DNA from: Gillisella vitis
GTDB lineage: Bacteria; Pseudomonadota; Alphaproteobacteria; Rhizobiales; Rhizobiaceae
NCBI GenBank assembly: GCA_009744235.1
Contig: WPHV01000007.1
Location: forward strand, 248,001-312,000
Reading direction: 5' to 3'
Length of the DNA: 64,000 bases
Shown: positions 27,006-36,089 of the stretch, one piece after another
How the letters are laid out: each line of letters opens with the position of its first letter
Numbering within the stretch: position 1 is the first letter of the stretch
Notes under the pieces: generated by a model
The model's database searches: none
Told to the model about the DNA's origin: nothing
What the model saw: the letters and a program-made list of their open reading frames with translations, nothing else
Position numbers and translations under genes: made by a program

Positions 27006-27401
27006 ATGAGCGAAGATCGCGCCACTGCCAACAAACGCCTGGTGCTTGACTTCTTCCGCTGTGTCTTCGAGGCGCGCAACCCGGATGCCGCGCGCGATTT
27101 CGTTACCGAGGATTATATCCAGCACACCGATCAACTCCCGAGTGGTTTGGCTGCGCTGGAAGCGTTTGTTCGCAATATTTTTCCCGACGGCCCGGTGCCG
27201 ACACCACCCCAACTCCAGCATCCGCCGGAATTTATCGTCGCGGAAGGCGACATGGTGGTTTTGTCGGCCGTCATGCCTCAGCCTGATCCCGAGCACCCCG
27301 GTGAGATGTGTTTGCGGTATGTTTTCAACGCATTCCGCATCTCTGATGGAAAGCTTGCCGAGCATTGGGGAAGCGCCGGTAAGGTGTATCGATCCGTCTA
27401 A
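27006..27401 (+). CDS. NTF2-fold / SnoaL-like protein, copy 1
   Basis: A 131-residue protein of the NTF2-like fold: ANKRLVLDFFRCVFEARNPDAARDFVTEDYIQHTDQLPSG, then FIVAEGDMVVLSAVMPQ and YVFNAFRISDGKLAEHWGSAGKV. Such proteins include polyketide cyclases, isomerases, dehydratases and cofactor-free oxygenases. The NDYIQH-type segment and LxEHW end are shared with the protein at 37501-38028, which also follows a group-D monooxygenase. The ATG at 27006 is chosen over a TTG at 26994; the ribosome site is weak. Role in the pathway unknown. Confidence 0.8.
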   Translation: MSEDRATANKRLVLDFFRCVFEARNPDAARDFVTEDYIQHTDQLPSGLAALEAFVRNIFPDGPVPTPPQLQHPPEFIVAEGDMVVLSAVMPQPDPEHPGEMCLRYVFNAFRISDGKLAEHWGSAGKVYRSV

Positions 27402-27811
27402 GGCCTCGATCCTATCGTTTTCACCGATTGGTCATGACGTGCTGGTTCTCACTGGATACGTTAGCATGCCTGCTCGTGGCCTATAAAAAACAACATATAT
27501 GTGTCTTGCAATCCGCAGGATTTTGTAGCAGTAATTTCCCTGCATCGGACTCGTTTTGACGAGTGGCTTCTCCGGGCGCCTATCCCCCGGCCACAGTTAA
27601 CTCAATAACGTCATCTCAGACGTGATGAGCTATCCGTTGATTAAACCCATGAAAATGAAAATTTCTTGATATTTGTTAGAATCGATAGCCGTCTCTACAG
27701 AGCGGCTTGATCATGTCTAACGTTATCAGTCTCCACTGATCAGCCCATATATGGGTTTTCAGTTCGATGACGCATGTTTTCAGGGTACGACGACGCATTT
27801 CAGGATATTGA
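27402..27811. other. 410-bp intergenic region before the CFA synthase gene
   Basis: No gene, repeat or clear terminator was recognised. The segment is AT-richer than its surroundings and presumably carries the promoter of the downstream gene. Confidence 0.5.
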
Positions 27812-29068
27812 ATGTCTTCGTTTTTCACTCGTTTCATGTCCCACCACATCAAGGTGGGCAACCTCATTGTCATTACCTGCGATGGTCAACATATGCGTTT
27901 TGGAGACGAAAGCGGCAAGCCGATCGTTATCCGTTTCGCAGACCGCGCAACCCAACGCTACATTATGTTCAATCCAGAGCTCGCGCTTGGCGAGGCGTTT
28001 ATGGACGGCAGGTTGCGCATTGAGCAAGGCACCCTCTATAAACTGCTTGAACTGGTATTTCAGAACACGGGCGTGGATCGCCTGACGGGCGTCGCCCGAT
28101 TTATGCGCCGGTTCACGCGCTTGATACGGCGTATCCAGCAATATAGTCCTGTCGGGCGCTCAAAGAGCAATGTGGCGCACCATTACGACCTCGATGGCTC
28201 GCTCTATCGGTTATTTCTCGATTCAGACAGCCAGTATTCCTGTGCTTATTTCGAGGGGCGGGGCAGTTCACTGGAAGACGCGCAGCTTGCCAAAAAACGG
28301 CATCTGGCTGCCAAGCTGTTGATCGAGCCGGAGCATCGTGTTCTCGATATCGGATCAGGATGGGGTGGAATTGGGCTCTATCTGTCCGAGATGACCCAGG
28401 CAGACGTCACGGGCGTCACGTTGTCGCAACATCAGCATGCAATTTCGAATGGTCGTGCCAAGGACATTGCATCCTCGCGTCGGCCTCGATTTTTGCTGCA
28501 AGATTATCGGGATATCAAGCAACAATTCGATCGGATCGTTTCCGTCGGCATGTTTGAACATGTCGGGATTGGCCATTTCGATGAGTTTTTTGCGAAAATC
28601 CGGGCGTTGCTCAAGCCTGACGGGGTGATGCTGTTGCATTCCATCGGCGTATTCGATGGACCCTCTCATACCAATCCCTGGATACAGAAATACATCTTTC
28701 CAGGCGGCTATATTCCATCTCTTTCGGAAGTGCTGGCGGCAATCGAACGGCAGGGGCTGGTGGTCTGCGATATCGAAATATTGCGCCTGCACTATGCCGA
28801 AACCTTGAAAGCTTGGCGCGAGCGGTTCCTGGCCCGGCGGGACGAAGCGGTGGCCCTTTATGACGAGCGGTTCGCCCGCATGTGGGAATTTTATCTCGCG
28901 TCATCGGAGACCGCATTTCGGTATCAAGGGATGATGGTTTTTCAAATTCAGCTGGCGCGCGATCAGTCCGCCGCTCCTCTGCGGCGCGATTACATTCATG
29001 CCGCTGAAAGCCGCCTGCGGGAGCTGGAGATCTGCAAGCCCGTTCCGTTGAGCCGTGTCGCCGAATAG
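27812..29068 (+). CDS. Cyclopropane-fatty-acyl-phospholipid synthase family methyltransferase
   Basis: A 418-residue SAM-dependent enzyme that methylenates unsaturated acyl chains of membrane phospholipids. Landmarks: AHHYDLDGSLYRLFLDSDSQYSCAYF, the SAM-binding LDIGSGWGGIGLYLSE, VSVGMFEHVG and HSIGVFDGPSHTNPWIQKYIFPGG. The length fits the family. AGGAT lies upstream of the ATG. The SulP gene follows after about 95 bp and the universal stress gene after that, so the three may form a membrane/stress-response group. Confidence 0.9.
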   Translation: MSSFFTRFMSHHIKVGNLIVITCDGQHMRFGDESGKPIVIRFADRATQRYIMFNPELALGEAFMDGRLRIEQGTLYKLLELVFQNTGVDRLTGVARFMRRFTRLIRRIQQYSPVGRSKSNVAHHYDLDGSLYRLFLDSDSQYSCAYFEGRGSSLEDAQLAKKRHLAAKLLIEPEHRVLDIGSGWGGIGLYLSEMTQADVTGVTLSQHQHAISNGRAKDIASSRRPRFLLQDYRDIKQQFDRIVSVGMFEHVGIGHFDEFFAKIRALLKPDGVMLLHSIGVFDGPSHTNPWIQKYIFPGGYIPSLSEVLAAIERQGLVVCDIEILRLHYAETLKAWRERFLARRDEAVALYDERFARMWEFYLASSETAFRYQGMMVFQIQLARDQSAAPLRRDYIHAAESRLRELEICKPVPLSRVAE

Positions 29069-29162
29069 GCGCGGGCATTCATCCATTCATCATCACAGCT
29101 GCAGGGCATTCAGCGCCCTGCTCAAGATTGGCCGAAATATTTGGCGGTCAGGAGAAATATCA

Positions 29163-30653
29163 TTGTCTAGCAATAGTTTACATCAGGCTCGAACGGAATG
29201 GTTCGGCAATATCAAAGGCGATGCGCTGGCTGGCGTCGTTGTGGCCCTGGCGCTTATTCCAGAAGCCATCGCCTTCTCCATCATCGCTGGCGTCGACCCC
29301 AAGGTTGGCCTTTATGCGTCCTTCTCCATTTCGGTGCTGATCGCGTTTGTGGGTGGCAGGCCCGGGATGATCTCTGCCGCGACCGCCGCCACCGCCGTGT
29401 TGATGATCACGCTGGCCAAAACACACGGCGTCGAATATCTGCTGGCCGCCACCATATTGGCCGGCGTCATCCAGATTATAGCCGGTCTGCTGAAGCTCGG
29501 CCGCCTGATGCGTTTCGTGTCGAAGTCCGTCATGACGGGCTTTGTCAATGCATTGGCAATATTGATCTTTATGGCCCAGCTGCCGGAGTTGATCCATGTT
29601 CCCGCGCTGACCTATGTCCTGGTGGCTGCGGGTTTGGCAATCATATATCTGTTCCCTTATGTGACGAAGGCCATTCCGTCGCCTCTCGTCTGTATTGTGA
29701 TATTGACGGCGATTTCGATCTATTTCGGGTTGGATATACGAACTGTTGGCGACATGGGTGAGTTGCCCTCAACATTGCCGTTCCTGCTCCTTCCCAATAT
29801 CCCTCTGAATATTGAAACCTTTCTGATCATTCTGCCCTATTCTGCGGCAGTTGCCGTTGTCGGCCTGCTCGAAACGCTGATGACCGCTGCCATTGTTGAT
29901 GACCTGACGGATACGCCGAGCAACAAGAACCGCGAATGCATCGGCCAGGGCGTTGCCAATACGATAACCGGGTTTTTGGGGGGCATGGCAGGCTGCGCGA
30001 TGATCGGCCAGTCGATGATCAATGTGAAATCCGGTGGGCGCGGCAGATTGTCGAGTTTGTGCGCCGGTGTTTTCCTGCTGTTCGTGATTCTCGTGCTTGG
30101 GCAATGGGTGCGTCAAATTCCCATGGCCGCCCTTGTGGCGATCATGATCATGGTGTCCATCGGCACCTTTTCCTGGTCATCGATCCGCAATCTGAAGGAT
30201 CACCCGCGCTCATCCTCCTTCGTGATGATCGCGACGGTGATCGGCGTCGTCGCCACCCATAATCTGGCCGTCGGTGTCCTGGTTGGCGTGCTGTTATCGG
30301 CGGTTTTCTTCGCCTGGAAAATCGCCCAGATATTCCAGATAACCTCGATCCTCTCACCGGATGGCAAAACGCGCACTTACAAGGTCGAAGGTCAAATCTT
30401 CTTCGCCTCCGTCGAGGATTTCAACCAGGCATTCGAATTCAAGGAAGCCTTGGAGAACGTCATCATCGACGTATCCCACGCCCATATCTGGGACATATCC
30501 AGTGTCGCGGCACTGGATATGATCGTGCTGAAATTCCGCAGGGAGGGAGCCGAGGTATCTATCCTCGGGCTGAACCGGGCAAGCGAGACAATCGTTGACA
30601 AGCTCGCAATTCACGACAAGCCCGGCGCCATGGAACGCCTTATGGGCCATTGA
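29163..30653 (+). CDS. SulP-family anion transporter with STAS domain
   Basis: About 496 residues, with ten or more membrane segments ([26 protein letters not shown] is the SulP entry motif) and a C-terminal cytoplasmic STAS domain ([13 protein letters not shown] to the end). Substrates in the family are sulfate, bicarbonate or dicarboxylates. The TTG at 29163 is preferred because AGGAGA lies about 8 nt upstream; the frame is open back to an ATG at 29055 inside the preceding gene. Its stop overlaps the region of the universal stress gene start, so the two are likely co-transcribed. Confidence 0.87.
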   Translation: MSSNSLHQARTEWFGNIKGDALAGVVVALALIPEAIAFSIIAGVDPKVGLYASFSISVLIAFVGGRPGMISAATAATAVLMITLAKTHGVEYLLAATILAGVIQIIAGLLKLGRLMRFVSKSVMTGFVNALAILIFMAQLPELIHVPALTYVLVAAGLAIIYLFPYVTKAIPSPLVCIVILTAISIYFGLDIRTVGDMGELPSTLPFLLLPNIPLNIETFLIILPYSAAVAVVGLLETLMTAAIVDDLTDTPSNKNRECIGQGVANTITGFLGGMAGCAMIGQSMINVKSGGRGRLSSLCAGVFLLFVILVLGQWVRQIPMAALVAIMIMVSIGTFSWSSIRNLKDHPRSSSFVMIATVIGVVATHNLAVGVLVGVLLSAVFFAWKIAQIFQITSILSPDGKTRTYKVEGQIFFASVEDFNQAFEFKEALENVIIDVSHAHIWDISSVAALDMIVLKFRREGAEVSILGLNRASETIVDKLAIHDKPGAMERLMGH

Positions 30654-30664
30654 GGGAGACAATC

Positions 30665-31519
30665 ATGATCAAGATCATAGGACTGATAGACGGTTCGATA
30701 TATGCCCAGAGCGTCTGCGATCATATCGTATGGATTGCCGGCCGATCCGAGGTGTCCGTGGACATTCTGCACGTCATTGGCCGTCGGGACCTTTCCACGG
30801 AGCCGGTCAATCTCAGCGGCAATATCGGCTTGGGCGCCCGAACGGCGCTTCTGGCGGAACTGGCGGAACTGGACGCGCAAAAAGCAAGAACCGCCCAACA
30901 CCGTGGACGGCTTTTGCTGGAAGACGCAAAGGCGCGCCTTCAAGCCATGGGGATCGATAGCGTCAACACCATGCTGCGCAATGGCGATCTGGCTGAAACC
31001 CTGCAAGAGCTGGAGGAAAGCGCCGACCTGATCGTGATTGGCAAGCGTGGCGAAGGCGCCGATTTTGCGCAATTGCACCTTGGCTCAAATCTCGAACGGG
31101 TAGTCCGCTCCAGTCACAAGATGATCGCCATCGCATCACGTGCCTTCAAGCCGATCCACAAAGTGCTGATCGCCTATGACGGCGGCGCAATGGCGATGAA
31201 GGCGGTTGACTATATATCAGGAAATCTGATGTTTTCCGGACTTTCTATCAAACTGGTGACGGTGGGGGATGATACGCCGGAAGCCCGTCAAGCCCTTGCT
31301 GAAGGTAAGCTTAGGTTTACGGATGTGGGCGTGCCGGTTGAGACCGCCATCGTTGCGGGGCAACCGGATAAGGCGATTTCTGACATTGTCGAGCGTGAGG
31401 CATATGACATGCTCATGATGGGCGCCTATAGCCATTCCAGGCTGCGCGCACTTTTCCTCGGGTCAACGACAACGGAAATGATCCGGGCCTGCAAAGTGCC
31501 TGTGTTGATTTTCCGCTGA
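30665..31519 (+). CDS. Universal stress protein, tandem USP domains
   Basis: A 284-residue cytoplasmic protein with two USP domains. The first starts MIKIIGLIDGSIYAQSV and ends around LIVIGKRGEG; the second starts VLIAYDGGAMAMKAVDYI and ends with MMGAYSHSRLRALFLGSTT, which keeps the GxxGx9GST ATP-binding pattern. GGGAGA lies upstream of the ATG at 30665. It directly follows the SulP gene; a SulP-USP pair is a recurring arrangement and suggests control of the transporter by energy or stress state. Confidence 0.88.
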   Translation: MIKIIGLIDGSIYAQSVCDHIVWIAGRSEVSVDILHVIGRRDLSTEPVNLSGNIGLGARTALLAELAELDAQKARTAQHRGRLLLEDAKARLQAMGIDSVNTMLRNGDLAETLQELEESADLIVIGKRGEGADFAQLHLGSNLERVVRSSHKMIAIASRAFKPIHKVLIAYDGGAMAMKAVDYISGNLMFSGLSIKLVTVGDDTPEARQALAEGKLRFTDVGVPVETAIVAGQPDKAISDIVEREAYDMLMMGAYSHSRLRALFLGSTTTEMIRACKVPVLIFR

Positions 31520-31540
31520 TCTCGAATCGAACACTCTCTT

Positions 31541-31585
31541 CTGTGCGGTTTTTAAAACGCACAGCGCTGTCATGTAACATGCAGG
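31541..31585. repeat. Dispersed palindromic element, partial copy 2 (family B)
   Basis: CTGTGCG (31541-31547) and CGCACAG (31558-31564) close a stem extended by TTTT/AAAA; the sequence AGCGCTGT and ATGCAGG follow. It shares the TTTTWAAAACGCAC core with the element at 24641-24700. It may also work as the terminator of the SulP-USP unit. Confidence 0.5.
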
Positions 31586-31625
31586 AATTCTGGCTTGCGC
31601 CATTGTCCTTGCTTGAAAGTCCAGA

Positions 31626-32828
31626 ATGATCAAAAACTATTGGGAATTTTCCAGCCGCAATTGGCAGCATCTGACATTTGGCGCAATGCTTCTGGCCATT
31701 TCCAGCTTCGGCCAAACCTATTTCATTTCGATCTCGGGGGCGCATTTTCGCGAGGCTTTTCGTTTAAGCGACGGCGGCTTGGGGACTGTCTATGCAATAG
31801 GCACGTTTTTAAGCGCCCTGACCCTCACCTGGGCCGGACGCCTGATCGACTACACAACGGTAAGAGCGTTCAGTTGGGCCGTGGCCGTTCTGCTGGCTTG
31901 CGCATGTGGACTGGTGTCGTTCAGTCCAAATATCTATGTGCTCCTGCTTGCATTCTACCTGCTGCGCCTGGGCGGCCAGGGTTTGATGGTTCATACGGCG
32001 CTGACTGCAACAGCCCGCACGTTTCCAGCAGATGCAGGTAAAGCGCTCGGCATAATCGCTCTCGGCATGTCTGTCGCGCAGGCAATTTTTCCACTCGCCG
32101 GAGTGATGATGAACGACACGTTCGGTTGGCGTGCATCCTGGGCTATCAACGCGCTCTTTGTCATCGCCGGGGTCGGCGTAGCACTCACGGTCTTGCCAAG
32201 GGCGGGCGATCGGCCTTTGCGTCAGCGCAGACCCAAAGGACAAGCTTCAACCGAGCCCCGGCAAACATCCCTGTTGCTCGACCGACGGTTACTGATGACA
32301 CTGCCAGCTGTTCTGGCTAGCCCCTTCATCGTCACTGGCTTCTTCTTCCATCAAGGCCGTCTGGCCGAGCAGAAACATTGGGACATCGCATGGCTCGCTG
32401 CCGGATTTGTGGTCTTTGCCATTGTACAGGCGGTATCCGTCGTGGTGATTGGTCCCGTCATCGACCGTTTTGGGACGAAGCGAATTCTGCCGTATTTTCT
32501 GTTGCCGCAAGCCATTGGAATGCTTGCGCTGGGATTGCTTTCATCGTCATGGGTTGCGCTGGTCTATATGGTTCTGATGGGCATATCCTCTGCCTTCGGG
32601 TCCACGCTTGCCACCGCCCTTTGGGTCGAGCTTTTTGGAGCCACTGAGTTGGCGCGAGTACGCTCTGCGGTCGAAGCCGGATCCGTTATAGCAAGCGGGG
32701 CTTCACCTGTTATCATGGGATTGCTGATTGATGCTGGCTTTCCTTTGTCTTGGCAGGCACTGGCTTGCTGTGTCTACACAGTGCTCGCCTCCATTATCGC
32801 AATCGGCGTGCAGCGTGTGAAAGTCTGA
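31626..32828 (+). CDS. MFS transporter
   Basis: A 400-residue inner-membrane protein with twelve predicted membrane segments. The N-terminal half holds GTFLSALTLTWAGRLID (loop 2-3 region) and the second half GPVIDRFGTKRILPY, the matching loop. Substrate unknown; no partner gene is tightly linked. It ends 170 bp before the converging TPR regulator gene, with no gene in between. Confidence 0.85.
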   Translation: MIKNYWEFSSRNWQHLTFGAMLLAISSFGQTYFISISGAHFREAFRLSDGGLGTVYAIGTFLSALTLTWAGRLIDYTTVRAFSWAVAVLLACACGLVSFSPNIYVLLLAFYLLRLGGQGLMVHTALTATARTFPADAGKALGIIALGMSVAQAIFPLAGVMMNDTFGWRASWAINALFVIAGVGVALTVLPRAGDRPLRQRRPKGQASTEPRQTSLLLDRRLLMTLPAVLASPFIVTGFFFHQGRLAEQKHWDIAWLAAGFVVFAIVQAVSVVVIGPVIDRFGTKRILPYFLLPQAIGMLALGLLSSSWVALVYMVLMGISSAFGSTLATALWVELFGATELARVRSAVEAGSVIASGASPVIMGLLIDAGFPLSWQALACCVYTVLASIIAIGVQRVKV

Positions 32829-32997
32829 TCGAAAGGATTTTTATATCAAGGGGTTGTGTATCATTGACGTCTGCTTGAACATGGATCTTGGTGGAGTGCG
32901 CCAGTGAGAGGGGCGCAGTGCTATTGCCCCGTCGCAGCATGGCCGTGTTCCTGTGGTTGATAGTTGCTCACACGGCTCTGTTGCCGAGATCCTGGGC

Positions 32998-34776
32998 TTA
33001 ATGTGCCAGCTCCATCTGGTGTTGAATTTTTGAAAAGCGGCTGTCACTCCGAATGGGATCGAAAACGGCATTTGCCAGAAACAGCCCTGGTGTGCCTCTT
33101 CGTGTTACCGCTAGCTCCAAAGCGCTAATGGCTTCATCACGAGCGCCGAGCCCGAGATGGATCATCGCTTCCGCATGCACAGCCTGGCCTCGCAGATTCG
33201 GTGACTGCTTCACTCTGGAAAGAAGACGACCCGCCTCTGATATTTCGCCTGAAAGTCCATAGGCAAGGCCTAGCAGCCCACAGGCCGTGGCATCTTCGGT
33301 CATGATGTGTGAGGCAGCGGTAAATTCTTCAATAGCGCTATCAATCTGACCCATATTGAGCTTGGCCTCTCCATAGGTAAGTCGTAACTTAACAAAGCCG
33401 GGTTCGGCTTCAAGTGCGTCGCGTGCGACTTTCGCCGCCTCCCTGAAACGGCGGGCTGCATTCAGGGTCAGCGCATAGACATTGGCGACCATGGGAGAAT
33501 AAGGATCGAGATTGATCGCTTCCTCCGCTATTTGCAGCGCAGAAACGATCTGTCCGCTTTGCAGATAGGTCAATGCAAGCAATATGTAGGGCGAAGGGTC
33601 GAGCGGAGTGATAGCAATGGCCCGGCGGCATGCGCGTTCGGTCTGTGGCCAGTCATAAGCGTAGCTCGAAGCCCAACCCAAGATCAGCCAGACGTCGCTG
33701 AGGTTGCCATTCAGCGACAAAGCGCTGTGGGCAGAGGCGGCCAGCTTGGGCATCACCCTGGATATCGATCCCGGCGCAAGCGATAAAAACTGTCCTAAAG
33801 CTCCAATAAGCCTGCGGTGGGACAATTGATCCAAGGGGTCGTCCGAGATGATTTGTTCATAGCGCAAGACGGCGGCGCGCAGCTCGATCAATCGCTCACG
33901 CCGGTTGATGTGGGAGCCGCGCAGAAGCTGGTCGAGAAACCGGTTCTCGTCCGAATCGCCTGGTATGTCCACGGCCTGACCCGCGACGTTGCGTGACAGC
34001 GAATCTGAAACCATTTCGCCGATGGCATTGGCTATCAAGGTGGGAGAGGGTCTCTCGGAATTGCGTGGGAAGGAAAACGTTTTGCTTGCCTGAACCAGGC
34101 CATCCAGATCGACCATTGTCGTCACGATCCTGATCCATTGCTCATCTGAGCGAATGGCGCAGCGTAATTCCAGCTCTGATCTACTCGCTCCGCCGGGAAG
34201 AACCGGGATTATTGAAGAAAGCTTGAAAAGGCTACTGGCAATCTCTTCAAGTAGCCGCCGCGCCAGATGCTGCTCGCTCTCTCCGGCATTGGGTTCGCAG
34301 TCCAGATGAATGCCAATCCGGCGCGGAAACTCTTTTATTTCCGCCACGGGCAAGGACGGCTGGGAGGAGAAGATCGGCACGAGTGAGCGGGGCATGAAGG
34401 CCACCCTCACGACATCGAAGCGTCCCTCATGTTCGTAGTAGCTTTGCAATCGGTTGCGAAGGCGCCAGGCTTCGGTCCGGACACATGTATCGATCCGCGG
34501 ATCGAAATGCTCATCTTTGCCAAAGACGTCCTGGGCGATCGCATGTTCGCCAATGGCATTCGCGCGACCTGAGAGCGCCTCCTCGACAAGATACTGTAGC
34601 AGCTGCCGGGAGCGCTTTGCCGTTGCGAACGTGTTGCCGTTGCAGAGCTGATCCACAGCCTTGCGGATCTGTCCCGGTGTCGGGCTTGCCAATTCTGTGT
34701 CTGCCGTGACCGCCCTTGGCGCAGCGTCACGAGATGATACGCAGATGATCGAAGTCGCACTTGTATTCTTTTCCAC
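32998..34776 (-). CDS. TPR protein with N-terminal winged-helix-like domain (cyclase-associated type)
   Basis: About 592 residues. Residues 35-120 (QIRKAVDQLCNGNTF, RSRQLLQYLVEEALSGRA, IAQDVFGKDEHFDPRIDTCVRTEAWRLRNRLQSYYEHEG) form a domain I know from the N-terminus of rhizobial proteins often labelled adenylate cyclase or TPR regulators. The middle is unassigned; residues 330-590 are TPR-like repeats (ACRRAIAITPLDPSPYILLAL, IAEEAINLDPYSPMVANVYA and more). No cyclase catalytic domain is present. The GTG at 34776 has GGGGAGGAG upstream and is preferred to the ATG at 34848. Probably a regulator or scaffold. Confidence 0.72.
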   Translation of the reverse strand: MEKNTSATSIICVSSRDAAPRAVTADTELASPTPGQIRKAVDQLCNGNTFATAKRSRQLLQYLVEEALSGRANAIGEHAIAQDVFGKDEHFDPRIDTCVRTEAWRLRNRLQSYYEHEGRFDVVRVAFMPRSLVPIFSSQPSLPVAEIKEFPRRIGIHLDCEPNAGESEQHLARRLLEEIASSLFKLSSIIPVLPGGASRSELELRCAIRSDEQWIRIVTTMVDLDGLVQASKTFSFPRNSERPSPTLIANAIGEMVSDSLSRNVAGQAVDIPGDSDENRFLDQLLRGSHINRRERLIELRAAVLRYEQIISDDPLDQLSHRRLIGALGQFLSLAPGSISRVMPKLAASAHSALSLNGNLSDVWLILGWASSYAYDWPQTERACRRAIAITPLDPSPYILLALTYLQSGQIVSALQIAEEAINLDPYSPMVANVYALTLNAARRFREAAKVARDALEAEPGFVKLRLTYGEAKLNMGQIDSAIEEFTAASHIMTEDATACGLLGLAYGLSGEISEAGRLLSRVKQSPNLRGQAVHAEAMIHLGLGARDEAISALELAVTRRGTPGLFLANAVFDPIRSDSRFSKIQHQMELAH

Positions 34777-34872
34777 CCGGTCTCCTCCCCGTGCTTGTAT
34801 GCGAATATACTGCTCCCAATCATTCGATAGGCTGATTAAACCTCCCACAACCCTTGATGTCGAATGTAACAG

Positions 34873-34905
34873 AATTTCTGCGTTTCATTGTAACGCAGAA
34901 ACTTT
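34873..34905. repeat. Short REP-like palindrome, copy 2 (family C)
   Basis: TTTCTGCGTT (34875-34884) and AACGCAGAAA (34892-34901) form a 10-bp stem with a 7-nt loop; flanks GAA and CTTTC resemble the copy at 18101-18133. It lies in the 400-bp gap between the TPR gene and the TetR gene; the rest of that gap shows no gene or clear signal. Confidence 0.65.
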
Positions 34906-35177
34906 CTAAGTCTTTGTTTTTATAAATTTCCAGACGTAAAGGCGCGCGCCACTTTTCCTCGAATTGCTCCAGTGGTCTCACTTCGACATTTGATTCCGTT
35001 CGCGGCACACTCCAGATTGCCACAGTTGGCCTAGCAAATGTCAAGTTCATTCGATGAGAACGACATGATCATCTTTTTGATAATACAGTTATCGGCTTGT
35101 GGAAAGCCCGGTGGCAGCAAGCACGATTTGTGGATGCCGGTCGACTGCTGATGCTGATAGAAACCCGAGCCCGGCTT

Positions 35178-35861
35178 TTATCGTCTGATTGGATAGAGAT
35201 AGAGCGGGGGTAGGTTTACGGCCTTGGTGTCGCTGTCTTTCGGTCCTATGCCATCGAAGAAGATGCGGACGATGAGGCCGATATGGGCTGCGAGTATTTC
35301 GTCCGAGGGCCGGAAGTTTGCGACGAGGATGTCGAACTGAGTTCCCGGTGCTGTCATGCGCACCAGCAATGTGGCATAGCGTTCAGGATCTTCAACGACA
35401 TAGCCGCGGGTGGCGGCAACTTTCACGATGAGCGAGGCAATGATGCGGATCACGTCAGGCATATCTGACTGGACCTGATCAGACATGGCTTGCAGTTCGC
35501 TGCGTCTGTCGATTTCTGCAATGAGAACCCGGAAATAGGCGGTCAGCTCAGGGGCGGATGCGGCCTTCACAACCTCAAGCAGCACGCTTGTCAATTGCTC
35601 CAGGGGATCTGCGACGGATCGACTTTCCACAACGCTGCCGAGGTCCAGCGCGAAATCGGAAGCGGCATGTGTCATGACAGCATGAAATAATTCAAGCTTG
35701 TCGGAAAAATGTGCATAGACAGTCGTCTTTGAAACGCCGGCCTTGGCGGCCACCGCATCCATAGAGGTTCTCTCATATCCATTGGCCAAAAGCAGATCGA
35801 CGGCAGCGGCCATGATCAACTCTCGTTTTGATCTAGAATTCTTGTTTCGTGGATGAGGCAT
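35178..35861 (-). CDS. TetR/AcrR-family transcriptional repressor
   Basis: A 227-residue regulator. Residues 10-58 are the TetR helix-turn-helix (SKRELIMAAAVDLLLANGYERTSMDAVAAKAGVSKTTVYAHFSDKLELF in two parts); the rest is a helical ligand pocket with the TetR_C-like FRVLIAEIDR and LVRMTAPGTQ. Transcribed away from the second monooxygenase gene. A palindrome on that gene's promoter (36035-36058) is the expected binding site, so the pathway substrate or an intermediate is the likely inducer; that is inference. Confidence 0.9.
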   Translation of the reverse strand: MPHPRNKNSRSKRELIMAAAVDLLLANGYERTSMDAVAAKAGVSKTTVYAHFSDKLELFHAVMTHAASDFALDLGSVVESRSVADPLEQLTSVLLEVVKAASAPELTAYFRVLIAEIDRRSELQAMSDQVQSDMPDVIRIIASLIVKVAATRGYVVEDPERYATLLVRMTAPGTQFDILVANFRPSDEILAAHIGLIVRIFFDGIGPKDSDTKAVNLPPLYLYPIRR

Positions 35862-36023
35862 ACCTCAGCTCCTACATGAGCGCAGCAGTCCATTCAAGGC
35901 CCCAAGGGAGGCATGTCACAGGCACGGCGCGTGGTCTCTGTCCAAAAAGAGGGGCAATCAAGGGCTTAGTTTCTTAACCTTCCTTCACAAAAGTGCAATC
36001 TCCGAGGCTTTGAAAAAAATCAA

Positions 36024-36058
36024 TTGACACAACTGTACTGTACCGTTTAGAACAGTAC
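36024..36058 (+). promoter_or_regulatory. Promoter with overlapping TetR-type palindrome
   Basis: TTGACA (36024-36029), a 17-bp spacer and TTAGAA (36047-36052) make a plausible sigma-70 promoter for the gene starting at 36090. The inverted repeat GTACTGT (36035-36041) and ACAGTAC (36052-36058), spaced by 10 bp, covers the spacer and the -10 element. A repressor bound here would block transcription. The adjacent divergent TetR gene is the natural candidate. Confidence 0.65.
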
Positions 36059-36089
36059 CACGTCTTGGAAATATGGAGGTAATTCAAGG

